Positions 1 to 10,916 of a stretch of 64,000 nt of DNA are shown one piece after another. Numbering within the stretch: the stretch's first letter is position 1; the number at the start of each line of letters is the position of its first letter. The notes under the pieces were generated by a model. It had not been told where the DNA came from. It worked only from the letters and a program-made list of their open reading frames with translations, and searched no databases. This stretch comes from Patella vulgata (Eukaryota > Mollusca > Gastropoda > Patellidae): contig NC_065886.2 in assembly GCF_932274485.2 (NCBI RefSeq), forward strand, positions 36,381,501-36,445,500, read 5' to 3'. A program made the translations under genes and the position numbers.

Positions 1-199
1 ATTCAAAGAAATATTCCCCGACAGATCGTGCATGAATTTATCTACTATGGTTTCTTGGTTACAAGAAAAGTCGCATTCGAGTTTTCTCCTGACCATCCAG
101 TTACAAACGCATTATTCAAAATAGAAAACGCAAACGTTTCCATAGGTTCGCCACAATTTACAAATAGTCCATTATGTAACTAACTTACCAGAAGAAAGA

Positions 200-440
200 G
201 GTAGAGAGATTTAACGTCAACCCGACCCAAACTAGGTCATTTCGGGACTAACATACGGTTAAATTTTATTGTGCGTAGAGGGATCTTTAGCAGTGGGCGG
301 AAACCGGAGAAAATCCACGAGGTTGGATAAGCGACCCTACTCTTTGTCACGTACAAGCGGGAAATCGAAATCACGCCACTTTACACAATGACAGACCTTA
401 TTATATCACGCACACGCGTTCAATCACTAGACACACCCCC
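200..440 (-). repeat. SINE-B copy, near full length, diverged
   Basis: Reverse complement of the tRNA-headed SINE seen best at 46439-46717. Read on the minus strand it has the tRNA-like head (near 400-440), the GGTTTCGAATCC-like B box (degraded), the core with the CGGTTTCC-type motif near 300-315, and the 3' tail ending in the TTAAA motif near 205-215. It has lost the long CT/GA microsatellite tail of younger copies, so it is an older insertion. Confidence 0.85.
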
Positions 441-1008
441 TATATATCTCTATTAGACCATATAAAGTTATTTTATATCTGACAGACATAAGTGTCCACT
501 ATAAATTATATTCTGTAATTGGATAATGCTTTCACTATAATATATATTAAATAAGTTTATTATTACGAAGTGACAACCAATCGGTCTGGCCTAAACGTGC
601 AGTATTCACATAATGCCCGGAAACAGTCTGGTGCTGATATATCGCTGTATGCATTATCCATAAGTTGCTATGGATTTAGGATGGCGGTTGTCCAGGAATA
701 ATATTTTTAAAATCGGCTGTAGCTTTCGATAAGTAAAAACACAACAATGTTCAATTTGAAGTGATTCAACTCAAGTTAAATGGCGAGCCCAATCATCCAA
801 TCCATCGCTGAACACGAGACAATAGGCCTTATATTTGGCCTTATATTTGATTTCATAATTACAGTTTTTACTGGTTTCTGAGCCGTTTGACTCTAGGCAA
901 GTGCTCTGAGTATTTAGTAACTAGCGGTTGACCCGGTGTAGCATGGGTATAGTCATGGACCGGAAGTAGCATAACTCCGAAATCGTAAGTGGCAATCCGT
1001 CGCCACAA
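441..1008. other. No gene or recognised repeat
   Basis: AT-rich sequence without an open frame of note or a match to the other repeat families of the window. A short direct duplication of TGGCCTTATATTTG lies near 825-850. Confidence 0.5.
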
Positions 1009-1149
1009 GGGGCCTGTTTCACGAAATTTTAATTAAGATAAAATCCAGATTTTAGCAATTTGATTGGATAATATAGGGATTGATTTTAGTGCTTAGCCAA
1101 TCAAAATTTGGATTTTATCTTTAGTTAAGATTTCGAGAAACAGGGCCCC
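1009..1149. mobile_element. Foldback MITE, 141 bp
   Basis: Almost the whole stretch is one inverted repeat. The left end GGGGCCTGTTTCACGAAA is answered by TTTCGAGAAACAGGGCCCC at the right end, with arms of nearly 60 bp around a small centre at about 1066-1090. A second copy lies at 5731-5864. There is no coding capacity. The small palindromic form, two dispersed copies and GC-rich tips fit a non-autonomous DNA transposon; the superfamily cannot be set because no clear target-site duplication is visible. Confidence 0.75.
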
Positions 1150-1562
1150 GGCCTATTTTACTCCCTGGTCAGAGTTACCCCATTACAGCTCTAGTGGTAG
1201 CCGCCAACACTGAACAGACAAACAGACAAACGACAGTCACAAATATTAGTATAGATTACCTAACCGACTGTACAATTCAATAAAATTAAGTACTGCGTTT
1301 CTAAATATTGTACATACAATATAAAGTTATTGCTAGCGGTTTCTATCAGAACTGGCGCTGCCGTGACAGTAGAACCCGAGATAAACACACCATGCTGGGT
1401 CACAATAAAAGGAATACATATATGTTATGTTTATCAATAATTTCCTGGTGACGACCGGTCACTACTATCAAATGATTGGGTTAATGCAGAGAAGGCTATT
1501 TTATTGAAATGGATCTGTGATGATAAATAAGATATGGATATTTTATATTTATCTACAATTTC
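1150..1562. other. No gene or recognised repeat
   Basis: A short (ACAGACAAAC)-type doublet is near 1214-1230. Otherwise nothing is recognised. Confidence 0.5.
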
Positions 1563-2900
1563 CTAATGGCGACCATATAATTCTTTCAGTGCAGCTTTTA
1601 TCCTGTTTGTCAGTAATAACCCCCTTCCTGAACACACTTCATAAATTTGTTTAATATATATGCGAGATAAGTTGAATTCTTCCCATTTTTCATGTTTTCT
1701 GGTTTGCGTCACATTCAAATAGGACGCCGGGAATTTATTTACAGTTACCTCTTTAATCAGAGGAGGATATTTAAAATCTATATAACCAACAAACCGTTAG
1801 GTATCTATTGAAACTGCATCGTCTATATATCTTTGGGTAAAATTAAACCTTTTTGCGGTTTTGCAATTGAAATTTTAATAAATTCTTGAATGAAATCCGA
1901 AACACGAACCATATTAACGAGTAAACGAGGACGATTACTACCCACAGGAATACGAAGCCCTTGTTGAAATATGTCTTCACACAATTCCGCATAGGTGAAG
2001 TTCAAGTGCTCATCCAATACTAAGTAGCCTTTTTCATCGAGACTAGAACATTTGAATAATAACAGGCGTTGCATAAGAGGCATGGTATGTGCATCCCTTC
2101 TAGATACGATACTATAGCTTACAAAGTTTCTGTGGCTCATTGTTACATACACTGTTAAGGACTATTCCAGTAACGGAGAATAATTACTTGCTTTCCCGCA
2201 TGGAATTAAACCTAGTTGTAGCGCAATTACAAGTCAAATTCAACGCCAATATGTCGGATCAACTTGAATCTAATAAGACAAGTAGCAGGTATATTAGTAT
2301 GGTGATCTTCACAGACAACATGGCTCAAATTAAATTCTTCATTTGATTCCGTCATCACCACCTTCTGAACCTAACAATATTATTTTAAGACTATTGAGGA
2401 AACGTTTAGCAATAAGTAACTGGAAATCATTGGACGTTGTATACTCTTTGAGAGGCGATTAAACTGCAGTTATCTGGCGATAATGGCGGAAAGAAAGTGG
2501 TTTGTTGAAGGAGATTGTGTGTTATAGGATTAAAGGAATTAGAGCCAGACGTTTTAAAGCTGATTTATCTAAAGGTCATGTCTACAGTTTTAATAGTTTA
2601 ACAGACAACGACTGCTATTGTTGGATATTTTCTAGATCGGGATAAAGAAATATAAGATCTACTGATGAACTACCTAAATCAAATCACAGACAGTGGCACT
2701 TAGTTATCTTCATAAAACCCGACTATAGATTTAAACTTATTGTGACATTTGTGAACTCGCCAAATACATAACAAGTAGCACAAGGTAAGCATACCGTGCC
2801 TCGTGCACGACATCCGGCAGTTGTTTGTGTTTGGTTTTTAGAAGACGAATCAGGTACCTTTAGAACTAGTGTCTCCAGTCGATTGACCGAAACTGTGAAA
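1563..2900 (-). pseudogene. Old broken protein-like stretch, family unknown
   Basis: The minus strand reads like decayed coding DNA over more than 1.3 kb. The longest open run is 109 codons (1823-2152), rich in D, E, R, L and F with balanced composition, unlike the AT-driven chance frames elsewhere. Protein-like runs also occur on both sides of it in other frames, including one ending at 1563. There are at least four breaks, so it is not functional. I do not recognise the family; it could be a captured viral gene, an old transposon protein or a host pseudogene. No end repeats are visible. It is treated as a fossil. Confidence 0.4.
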
Positions 2901-3139
2901 TACTGTAATTAGTGTAAATGCAAAGGGGCAATATCATATTGTTCGAATGATGAAAATGCACACGAAGTTGCTATAATTTATACTATCAACAATACAACTA
3001 TGGATAAGTGAACATACTGTTTGGTCTGCGATATCACCCTAGTTGAAAGCGGATGTTAAGTCAACACACTGTAGAAGTAGGTAAGTCTCCCTATTTGATG
3101 TTCCTACCTATTACTTATTCATTCATATATGTCATTATT

Positions 3140-3435
3140 CGCTCCCGGTGTTGGCCGGGAAAGTTCATCGAGATTTTCCGGCGTGGTTTCCCCTTATCAG
3201 TGGTACAGGACGGAGGTCCTGCCAAGGACAGATGTCTAGTCATTCGGATGGGACGAAAAACCGAGGTGTCGTGTGTACACAGGAATGCACGTAAAAGATC
3301 CCTTAGCAGTTGGAATTCGATATAAGAGTAGGCCGCAAAATTTCTGTCATAGCACACTGTATGGCGTATGCCCGTTTTCGTTAACCCAGTTGGGTATGAA
3401 CAGTAGGATGTTAAACCCCATTTAATTTCATTACT
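3140..3435 (+). repeat. SINE-A copy, lacks the tRNA-like head
   Basis: Body and tail of SINE-A: TTGGCCGGGAAAGTTCATCG near 3153, the GTCATTCGGATGGGACGAAA block near 3237, TCCCTTAGCAGTTGGAATTC near 3299, and the tail with GATGTTAAACCCCATTTAAT near 3409. The open frames that cross it on both strands are by-products of the SINE. Confidence 0.9.
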
Positions 3436-4017
3436 TAAACGCCATTATTACCTTCAGTGTATAATTAATACCGATTATGTTAAAATATATGCGATTCGAA
3501 AGTTACTTGGGATCCTATGACATGCAATCTGTTGTTTTTGAGACACGCGTATTACACATTCCAAAAGTCACGTTAATATCAACAAATCGCTCAAATGTAA
3601 ATTATGAAATGGTATCACATGCCATGTAAAATTACTGGTCTAATGTGGCACTAGACTCGATCGGATTAAGCTTGCATGGGGCCCCTGACTGACAATGAGG
3701 CATATTCTGGTCATTGTCCGTCACACTTACACAAATGAAATTTATATGTCAGTATAGTAGATAAGATTTATTTGGCTCAAACATACAACATAATAAATAA
3801 AATCATAAAATTATAAATTTCGCCCGCCTAGTTAAACTCTTTGAATATTTATTTATGGAACAATTTTTTACAAGAAGTAATTTGGGGCCCCTGGTTGCCA
3901 TGAAGATACAGGGGCCGATCCTTGGAGCTACATGAAAAACATTGTAAAAGAAAACACTTGTATGAGAAAAATGTAATGATGGAATGGGATGGGCATTCAA
4001 AGCGCGAGATAATGATA
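3436..4017. other. No gene; short match to the inverted-repeat element at 26126
   Basis: Around 3664-3687 the stretch shares, in inverted orientation, about 24 bp (GGATTAAGCTTGCATGGGGC and on) with the right end of the small element at 26126-26226. A second GGGGCCCCTGG block is at 3884. Nothing else is recognised. Confidence 0.45.
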
Positions 4018-4200
4018 TAGACATATGTGATATCACAATTAATGCTTTGCATCAATGAAATTGAATCACAATGTGATCATAAACATATGTGATATCACAG
4101 TTCATGCTTTGCATCAATGACATTGAATCACAATGTGATCCTATTAATTCATAATAAAAAAATGACGTCAAACGGTGGTGTTGGATTTCTTTCTTTAAAA
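4018..4200. repeat. 62-bp tandem duplication plus dispersed repeat DR1
   Basis: Two copies of a 62-bp unit containing CATATGTGATATCACA and CATTGAATCACAATGTGATC (about 4021-4082 and 4083-4140). They are followed by a 70-bp block (4130-4200) that reappears at 7510-7580 and contains ATTGACGTCAAACGGTGGTG-like sequence. The unit itself has inverted-repeat character (GTGATATCAC). Confidence 0.7.
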
Positions 4201-5730
4201 AGCTCAGTGCGTATGTATTTGGAGACGATGATGGCATCATGCATTGTCAACTGTCAAATTTCCTTGACAGGAACCTGACAAACTCCCTGCTGCAAAACCT
4301 AGAATTGTCTTATCGTCACCCTGATCGCACCTGTCATATTTCATGCTTGTATAGATACATACATACAACGTTTGCTTGATAGATATACCGGTAAGGCTAT
4401 TGAAACGTTACATGTGGTTAATCCAAAATACGTTATACTTATACTTCTAAATTTCATTCAAGTATATAATAAAAGATACCAAAGATAAAATCATGGATTT
4501 TGTTCAGTGTAACAAGTAAATATCGACTATAAAATAAGGACATAGCCTCTGGTTTGACACCTAACACATAAATCAGCAGTAAAGACGAATTCGATTTTCT
4601 CACATCGTGAAGGAATGTGATGAACATGAAATACAAATGAAACAAAGTCGATATGAAAGGATGTTAATTCAATTAACCCACGCCTGAAATTCGAAACATA
4701 TTAATAACGAGTGCAGCACTAATATTATAGCACATACTGTCAAACCAAATGACAAAGTAGGTTACTTAAAAACAATACATCAAAGTATGAAACAAAAAAC
4801 TCAAATTAACCAGCAATGCCAGGGTGAATAGAAAACTGTTAGTCAAGTGCATATGTCCGAGGACAATTGAGCGGAGATTCTTGATTTCATCTGGCTTGAA
4901 AGCTTACATTGTTTCGTTATCTAATCATTCGCCATCCTTAAAACCTTATTTTAAATATTTAAATTAAATCCAACATATATTTCATTAACGTGGGCAAGAC
5001 TTCTGAAATCCAAGTGATAAGTGTTTGGCATGATGTTGATCCTGTCCAGTAGCACTGTGATCAACACTCGGTAGAACAGTTCGATTTAGATTTGCATCCT
5101 TGACCAGCGCAGGATCTCCTTCTATTTACTCCGAAATGTTCGTTTTATTAATAAAGTTTTGATCGAACAATGCATGATTATATGAATTCGACAATTATCA
5201 AATACACAATTTAGGCCATCGATTTGTATACCAATGTTTAAATTGAAACTGACCAGGCGAAAATAGTCACGTCCATCAAGATTTTAACTCGGTTTATAAA
5301 ACTGTTGATTGGAATCCATACATCATGTGATGAATTTGTCCCAGTAGGTTTGTGGGTATTGCGGACAAAGTCGGTTATAAACTCAACCCCTGACCGCAGC
5401 CTGTCAACGAATCACTTAAATTATTGGAAGTGTTGACCAGGTCGAGAAAAAGTGTTAATCCATAACGACTTCATCAGTTATTATTAGATCTAGCCTAGTT
5501 ATACCATTTATTTATTACCCTCCTTTATTTTCCAATCACCGCCTTTTGGGATCAGATTCTGATGACATCGTTCGTCGCTAGAAGAAGTAATCAGCGGATG
5601 TTTTCTAAGCTCTTCATACCTACTGTTCAAACTCTTAACCGCTGGAAGCTAAAAACCATCAGTCCGGTTGTTGGGAAATACGGTAAGCCGACCCAACCAT
5701 TCATTAGATTCTCATCTACGTATCTGGATT
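4201..5730. other. Long stretch with no recognised feature
   Basis: AT-rich. The frames present are short and of chance-like composition. I see no SINE core, tandem array or terminal repeats. Confidence 0.45.
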
Positions 5731-5864
5731 TCTAAGGTAAAATCCATATTTTAGTAATTTGATTGGATAATATTAGTTTGAATTTAGTGCTTAGCCAATC
5801 AAAATTGAAGTATCCACTAAAATTTGGATTTTATCTTTAGTTAAAATTTTGTGAAACAGGCCCC
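5731..5864. mobile_element. Foldback MITE, second copy
   Basis: Same family as 1009-1149. The right arm is complete to TTGTGAAACAGGCCCC. The left tip is missing and the copy starts inside the left arm at AAGGTAAAATCC. A short internal duplication of AAAATTnGAAGT-like sequence lengthens the right half. Confidence 0.75.
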
Positions 5865-5987
5865 AGCAATTTTAAAACGGCTTAAGACACAACACTATTG
5901 GCCTTGACTATGGAGGCCGGTCGGTATTTGCATTGCTTTGGTATCTTTAACAATACATTAGAGAGGTTAAAAGCGATGGGGAAATCG

Positions 5988-6072
5988 TTTGTCCGTGAAT
6001 GACACGAAATATATCAGTATAGTATATATTGTCTAAGCCATGGTGAAACTGTTTGTCCGTGAATGAAACGGA
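5988..6072. repeat. Two-copy tandem duplication
   Basis: GTTTGTCCGTGAATGA occurs twice, near 5989 and 6050, inside diverged units of about 61-67 bp. Confidence 0.6.
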
Positions 6073-6202
6073 ATGTATCCGAATTGTAATTAGCGACGTG
6101 TGAAGCGTGGATGTTGCATATAACATTACAACTGAGACACGTACTCTATATTCGAGAATCTTTACTAGTTTAGTAGAGGACGGGGAGGGGTTACTCAGAT
6201 AT

Positions 6203-6305
6203 TACCCAGCGAGTAAGGTGCTGGCTCACTAACCAAGAGGTTTTGTGCACCTTGGGGGTTTTCAGTATGGCTTCTTCATGTCAGTGGTGCAGAACGGATT
6301 GTCTA
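6203..6305 (+). repeat. SINE-A head fragment
   Basis: Carries GAGTAAGGTGCTGGCTCACT, the tRNA-like head of SINE-A, then a degraded body ending after CAGTGGTGCAGAACGGA. The 3' two-thirds are absent. Confidence 0.7.
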
Positions 6306-6956
6306 ACAATCATAGTGGTATCATATCTATTCGTAAGACAAAAGACTGTTTCGCTAAACCTAGTCTACAAAAGATCAACGTGTTTAGCACTACATACCTT
6401 TGAACTCAGTACCGAGATTTAAGTGAAGTTTAATAATGTTACATGTAACAATAGATTACGTTTGTACGGAGTCGCTTGTTAGGACGGGGATAAGGTTATT
6501 GAGCATGTTAGCTTACATACGGATTGCTTGGTCAATCGTTCTCAAAGATTGCTTCACTGTCTGGGTACACAAACTCTACATCCAAATCAAACTCCAAACT
6601 TCGACATGGATCGACTAATTTCTTAATATAGCTTTACGTAATTACGTTGACAAACAAATAGGACCGATTGGCCATTCTTTGCTAAAAGCTAGCGTGGTCT
6701 TTGGAAGAGCCCAGACCAAATATAATTTAAGCGTGGGTTCGTCTCGCCCAAGTAGGTGATTATCCTTGCAATTTTACTGTACAACAAATAGCCAATAGTT
6801 TGAAAGGTTCCACTTCTTTGATATACGGATGAAATTAGATCTAGAAATCCCCCGGGATACATCCTTATAAAATTATGGGGAATTTAGGTCGAAGGAAAGC
6901 CATGTATGACATGCCTCCACAGTGTTTGGCTGAACCCTCTATTTTCTCTCTCAACT
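6306..6956. other. No gene or recognised repeat
   Basis: A 60-codon frame at 6436-6618 has no recognisable content. Confidence 0.4.
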
Positions 6957-7055
6957 TATATTTCCTGTGTGGCTAACCAGGAAAGGGTACCTAGTCATTC
7001 GGATGGGGCGAACATATCAAGATTGGTGGTGCACGTAAGATATACCTTGGGGTTC
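6957..7055 (+). repeat. SINE-A relic, internally deleted
   Basis: GTGTGGCTAACCAGG (head) is joined to CTAGTCATTCGGATGGGGCG and GGTGCACGTAAGATATACCT (mid-body), so the left body is missing. Confidence 0.6.
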
Positions 7056-7124
7056 TCCACTAACAATGTACACGTAACCATAAAATTATCACGCTTAAGT
7101 CTCAAAAGTCAAACTTCACATGGG

Positions 7125-7425
7125 GTCCACTTTAGCTCGGTCAGCAAGACGTTGGCTCGCTAACCCTTAGGTGTTGGCCGCGAAAGTTCATCGCGGTTTT
7201 CCGGCTCGTTTCTTCAGTCGTGCAGGACAGAGGAGCTGGCAAGGGACAGCGTATAGTCAGTCTTTCGGATAGAACGAAAAACAGAGGTCCCGTGTACACA
7301 TTGCCGTGCACGTTAAAGAATCCTTGAACATTTCCCTGGTATCACACTGTATGGCGTATGTCCGTCTTCATTAGCCCACTCAGTGCAAAACATTAGGGGG
7401 TTAAATCCCCTTTCATAGCGCAAAC
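7125..7425 (+). repeat. SINE-A copy, nearly full length
   Basis: Head (AAGACGTTGGCTCGCTAACC) at 7147, TTGGCCGCGAAAGTTCATCG at 7174, the ACAGCGTATAGTCA block at 7247, and tail GTCTTCATTAGCCCACTCAG at 7363 ending in GTTAAATCCCCTTTCA. About 50 bp of the right body, from the GATATAAGAGTAGG segment, is deleted. Confidence 0.85.
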
Positions 7426-7509
7426 TTCACCATGACCATCACTTATAAGTACCACATTAAGGTTCGTTGCGGATCTAGAGGGCGAGTGGGGGGGGGGGCT
7501 TCCCTGTCT

Positions 7510-7580
7510 CAATGTGATCCCATTAATTCATAATAAAAATTGACGTCAAACGGTGGTGTTGGATTTCCCTCTTTTAAAAA
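7510..7580 (+). repeat. Dispersed repeat DR1, second copy
   Basis: Matches 4130-4200 almost base for base over CAATGTGATC...TTGACGTCAAACGGTGGTGT...GGATTTC. It lies directly upstream of DR2. Confidence 0.7.
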
Positions 7581-7598
7581 TTCCTGGATCCGCACCTG

Positions 7599-7813
7599 AG
7601 GTTCATACAATCTTGGGGACACAATAAAAAGAATTTGTTTTTCTGTAACAACTGAGAAAAAAAAAATCCATCAATCTCACAATAAAATAAAATATCAGTT
7701 GCGTTTCATTTTGTTTTTGATGTTTCACTCCATCAATAATGTCGTTTAAAAATCAGCAAAATAATCAAAAGGAAATTGTAATCTAATTTTGAATAGATTG
7801 GCCTATCCATCTA
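7599..7813 (+). repeat. Dispersed repeat DR2
   Basis: About 210 bp that recurs inverted at 44576-44782. Shared blocks include GGTTCATACAATCTTGGGGA, CATCAATAATGTCG and TTTTGAATAGATTGGCC. No open frame and no clear terminal inverted repeats, so it is probably an internal piece of a larger unknown transposable element. Confidence 0.7.
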
Positions 7814-7817
7814 TACA

Positions 7818-7996
7818 ATGGCCGAGTGGCCTGTCAGAGTAGTGAACGAGTAGGGTCGCCTGTTTTCTTCGGTTTCCTCCCAATGCGCAGGATACTTATT
7901 GAAACACAATTGAACATATATTAGTCTTGAAATGTCTTAGTTTGTAGTTACTCTTCACCCCCTCTCTCTCTCTCTCACTCTCTCTCTCTCTCTTTC
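7818..7996 (+). repeat. SINE-B relic with CT microsatellite
   Basis: Begins with a tRNA-like ATGGCCGAGTGGCC segment, jumps to AGTAGGGTCGCCTG and TTCTTCGGTTTCCTCCCAAT (core), then after an unrelated gap ends in a (CT)n run at 7962-7996. Much of the middle and tail is degraded. Confidence 0.6.
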
Positions 7997-8595
7997 TCTG
8001 ACAGAGTAAACATAAAAGTACACACGCATCTTTAAAGAGAAACGCCCTATTATGATGTCATACTATTGCACGTCAGTGATTCTTTCTATGGAATTTTGTT
8101 ATTGACACTTTCAACATATTCTGAATGTCATCTAATTGCGTGGTAATGCCCGACTTCCTTCCAGGAGAGACGTTCACGGTGTAGATCCCAATCACTGACT
8201 GATTATTTAACTTAATCCAGACATTTACAGAAACTAATTAGAGTTATTTACAATCAATGGAGCTATAATTAACTTAGGTTTCTTCCAGATTCGTTTTGGA
8301 ATTGATTTCAGTCACTGGGTTTAGAACGACTGAACGGTTTTAAAAGGAGTTTTTAATGATTTCATTTCCGCTTTAAAGTCGAGAACGATACATAAACAAT
8401 CTTGGGATTCTTTTACATTTTGGGAGAATTGGCTGAGGATGTGGTCGTGTACGAAACAGGATAAGCTTATTTTGGATGGACTATTTGCATAGTATTACTG
8501 ATGTTAAAAATGCCGACACGAGGGTATACTGTATACAGGATGATAGTACACTAATTTTCATGAGCGGTCAACATTTAGTCAGTTTGACTGCTCCG
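7997..8595. other. No gene or recognised repeat
   Basis: Unique-looking AT-rich sequence between two SINE-B copies. The motif CGCATCTTTAA at 8026 resembles the tip of the TTAA elements but no partner end was found. Confidence 0.4.
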
Positions 8596-8605
8596 TGGTG
8601 CTTTT

Positions 8606-8607
<2 letters not shown>

Positions 8608-8655
<48 letters not shown>

Positions 8656-8914
8656 GGGTTTAACGTCCACTCGACACAAACTAGGTCATTTCGGGACTAA
8701 CATATGGTTTAATTTTATTTCAATAATTCGCTTGCGCGTTGGGGTCTTTAGCAGTGGGAGGAAACCGGAGGACCTGGAGAAAATCCACGAGGTTGGACAG
8801 GCAACCCTACTCCTTGTCACGTACAACCGGGGATTCGAAACCACCCCAGTTGACTCAATGACAGGCCTTATGATACAGCGCGCACGTGCTACCCATTCGG
8901 CCATCCAACCCCCC
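8608..8914 (-). repeat. SINE-B, full length with target-site duplication
   Basis: Complete copy on the minus strand. The 12-bp direct repeat TGGTGCTTTTAA flanks it at 8596-8607 and 8915-8926, which marks retroposition and sets the ends exactly. The tail is a (GA)n run of about 46 bp (8608-8653 on the plus strand). The core has AGTGGGAGGAAACCGGAGGA at 8753, and the B box appears as GGGGATTCGAAACC near 8829. One of the youngest SINE-B copies here. Confidence 0.95.
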
Positions 8915-8926
8915 TGGTGCTTTTAA

Positions 8927-9483
8927 GCCGCACCCATTACACTCAAGGTATGGCTATGTTGTTGTCTTTAAACTTAACTACCAATATAGAGTTTAAACAG
9001 GTCGTCTTATATAGCTCGGTATTACCGAATAGTGCTTAACTCCATTAAATAACACCTGAATGGAATATGAATATAACTAAGATATACTGTTTAATTACTA
9101 AAGGTACGTGGTATCATATGTCATACCAAACATGCGATGGCAACTTAAAAACAAATATAATCTGCAACAGAACACTGACTCCTTTAACTCTACGGGTAGC
9201 TGTTTGCCTAATTAAGCGTCGTCATAAATGTTCAGTATGTGTTGACATTTTACTTGATTACATCTGATAAATGTGATATTTAATCTCATCCAATGTAATT
9301 ACAACTTCATATGCATGAAGTAGGGATGAACGAGGAATTCAGTGCAGGAGATTGCTTTAGCAAGTACTTCTACGTTTACGGTAAATATATAAAAAAATAA
9401 AAATACGTCCAGTTAAAAAATGAACCAGTTTTATTTCTCCATTCTGACATATATCAAATCATAAGCTAGCTGTCTGATCTTAA
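8927..9483. other. No gene or recognised repeat
   Basis: A 66-codon frame at 9067-9267 has no recognisable domain. Confidence 0.4.
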
Positions 9484-9915
9484 TTGGGTGCTTTCATATA
9501 TAATATGTTTCTGGTGATAAACCTAGTATACCCGACGTATATCCTGTTCCCTGGTAATAGAAGACCCAATTACAGTCTGATGGTAATAGTATATAATTTC
9601 TACGGTTACGTGTGTATACGAGGAAGAAGAATTCGTCTTGTTGGGCTATCAAGGTTGTTGGTTTTACATGCTAGCAAATATGTATACGGGAGAACCTCGG
9701 ACTTTTTCCTCGATCGAACGACTTTTCGACACTTTATACGCAGTAACGTATGTACTATGAGATTTAGTTCAACCTTCGGTCCTGCAAATGCACCTATCTT
9801 ATTGTTGACGCCATACACGCTAACTAACCACTGTTGTGTACGAGGAAGGGCATACTTACTCTTTCCAAAACACGTGGTACAACTTGTCATCGAACTTACT
9901 GGTTGTTGCAGGTGA
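9484..9915. other. Possible decayed coding stretch, unrecognised
   Basis: Long overlapping open frames lie on both strands: 143 codons on plus at 9484-9915 and 94 codons on minus at 9606-9890. Local GC is higher than in the flanks. The minus frame looks more protein-like, with a V-Y-G-V-N-N-K segment and a basic RIKCRK run, but I cannot match either to a family. No promoter, splice or terminal repeat evidence supports a live gene. It may be an old transposon remnant or chance. Confidence 0.25.
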
Positions 9916-9949
9916 TAGACATGGATTCACTTTGCCATGTGTAGATATA

Positions 9950-10075
9950 ATGTGTTGTGTACATTCTGTATGTATTTTGTTTCGCGTTTGTGTATTTTGT
10001 TGTATATATTTTTTTTTACTTTTGAGTATTTTGTTGTATATATTTTTACTTTTGTGTTTTGTATATATCGGTCGG
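9950..10075. repeat. T-rich tandem repeat, about 35-45 bp units
   Basis: TATTTTGTTGTATATATTTT recurs, with TTGTGTATTTTGTT variants, in three imperfect units. The membrane-like peptides in this stretch are artefacts of the T-rich repeat. Confidence 0.65.
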
Positions 10076-10554
10076 TATGTTTCCAGCGCAATCTACCCCC
10101 AATAGGTAGAACGTTATTCACTATTATAAGATACACTCTGATTGGATAATATTGACATGGATAATAGGGTCGATATGATTCTGAGGTCTACGGTAGTGAC
10201 GGTCAACATGTCCTGTCGAATCACGGATCAATTCGGTCAAGTCAATACAAAATTCTGTACACTAATCGTCTGTATTAGAAATGTCAAGATTTGATGGTCA
10301 GAGTAAAAGAACCTTTCAGGCTGATTAACTCAATCAAGGGTCTTCACAATCTTCACAATCCAGTTTATTATAAGTACAGGCAATTACCGTCTCAATAATA
10401 TACCCTGCATGAATAATGCATAAATACAATTTGATATACCCTCTGGGAAATACCTGAACTCCAGTGGACTAATACGAGACCCATCTTGGCCAAAAGATCA
10501 ATTTCCTTATGAAAACTGTATACAACTTATACTGGTAGTTGTATTATGTAAGAG
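10076..10554. other. No gene or recognised repeat
   Basis: Contains ACCCCCAATAGGTAG at 10094, also present near 60903, too short to call. Two adjacent copies of TCTTCACAATC are at 10341. Confidence 0.4.
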
Positions 10555-10916
10555 TTAAATCTTTCTATTCCAGATCTTTGTTTTGGCCTATAACAGATCT
10601 TTGTTTTGGCCTATAACAGATCTTTGTTTTGGCCTATAACAGATCTTTGTTTTGGCCTATAATCAACTCTTTAGGCCATTATATGGTTGTGATTTTGAAC
10701 AGATTGAAAAGCCATCGCCATTTAATAATGCAATTCAAAAATGTATAATCGTAACAACCGTAGCAATGAAAATCGAAACTACTCTATTCTTCTTACATTC
10801 ATAACTTCCTTTAAGAATGAAGTAATTTGACTGAAATTTCCAATATATTCGTTTTTCATTGTCTATTTTTAGACTATTATAGCGAGAACTGTCAGCTCTT
10901 GATCGTACATCTTTAA
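10555..10916. mobile_element. TTAA-flanked MITE, diverged, with an internal minisatellite
   Basis: Homologous to the element at 38825-39180. It shares the GATCTTTGTTTTGGCCTA-type left part, the CCATTTAATAATG-like middle, and a long right part with GAATGAAGTAATTTGACTGA and TATAGCGAGAACTGTCAGCT. TTAA lies at both edges (10555-10558 and 10913-10916). The right tip ACATCT matches the family tip; the left tip is eroded. No coding capacity. Confidence 0.65.
10570..10664. repeat. 23-bp minisatellite, 4 copies
   Basis: CAGATCTTTGTTTTGGCCTA plus TAA is repeated four times almost perfectly. It is an amplification of a segment that is single-copy in the related element at 38825, where the equivalent lies near 38859. 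Confidence 0.9.
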
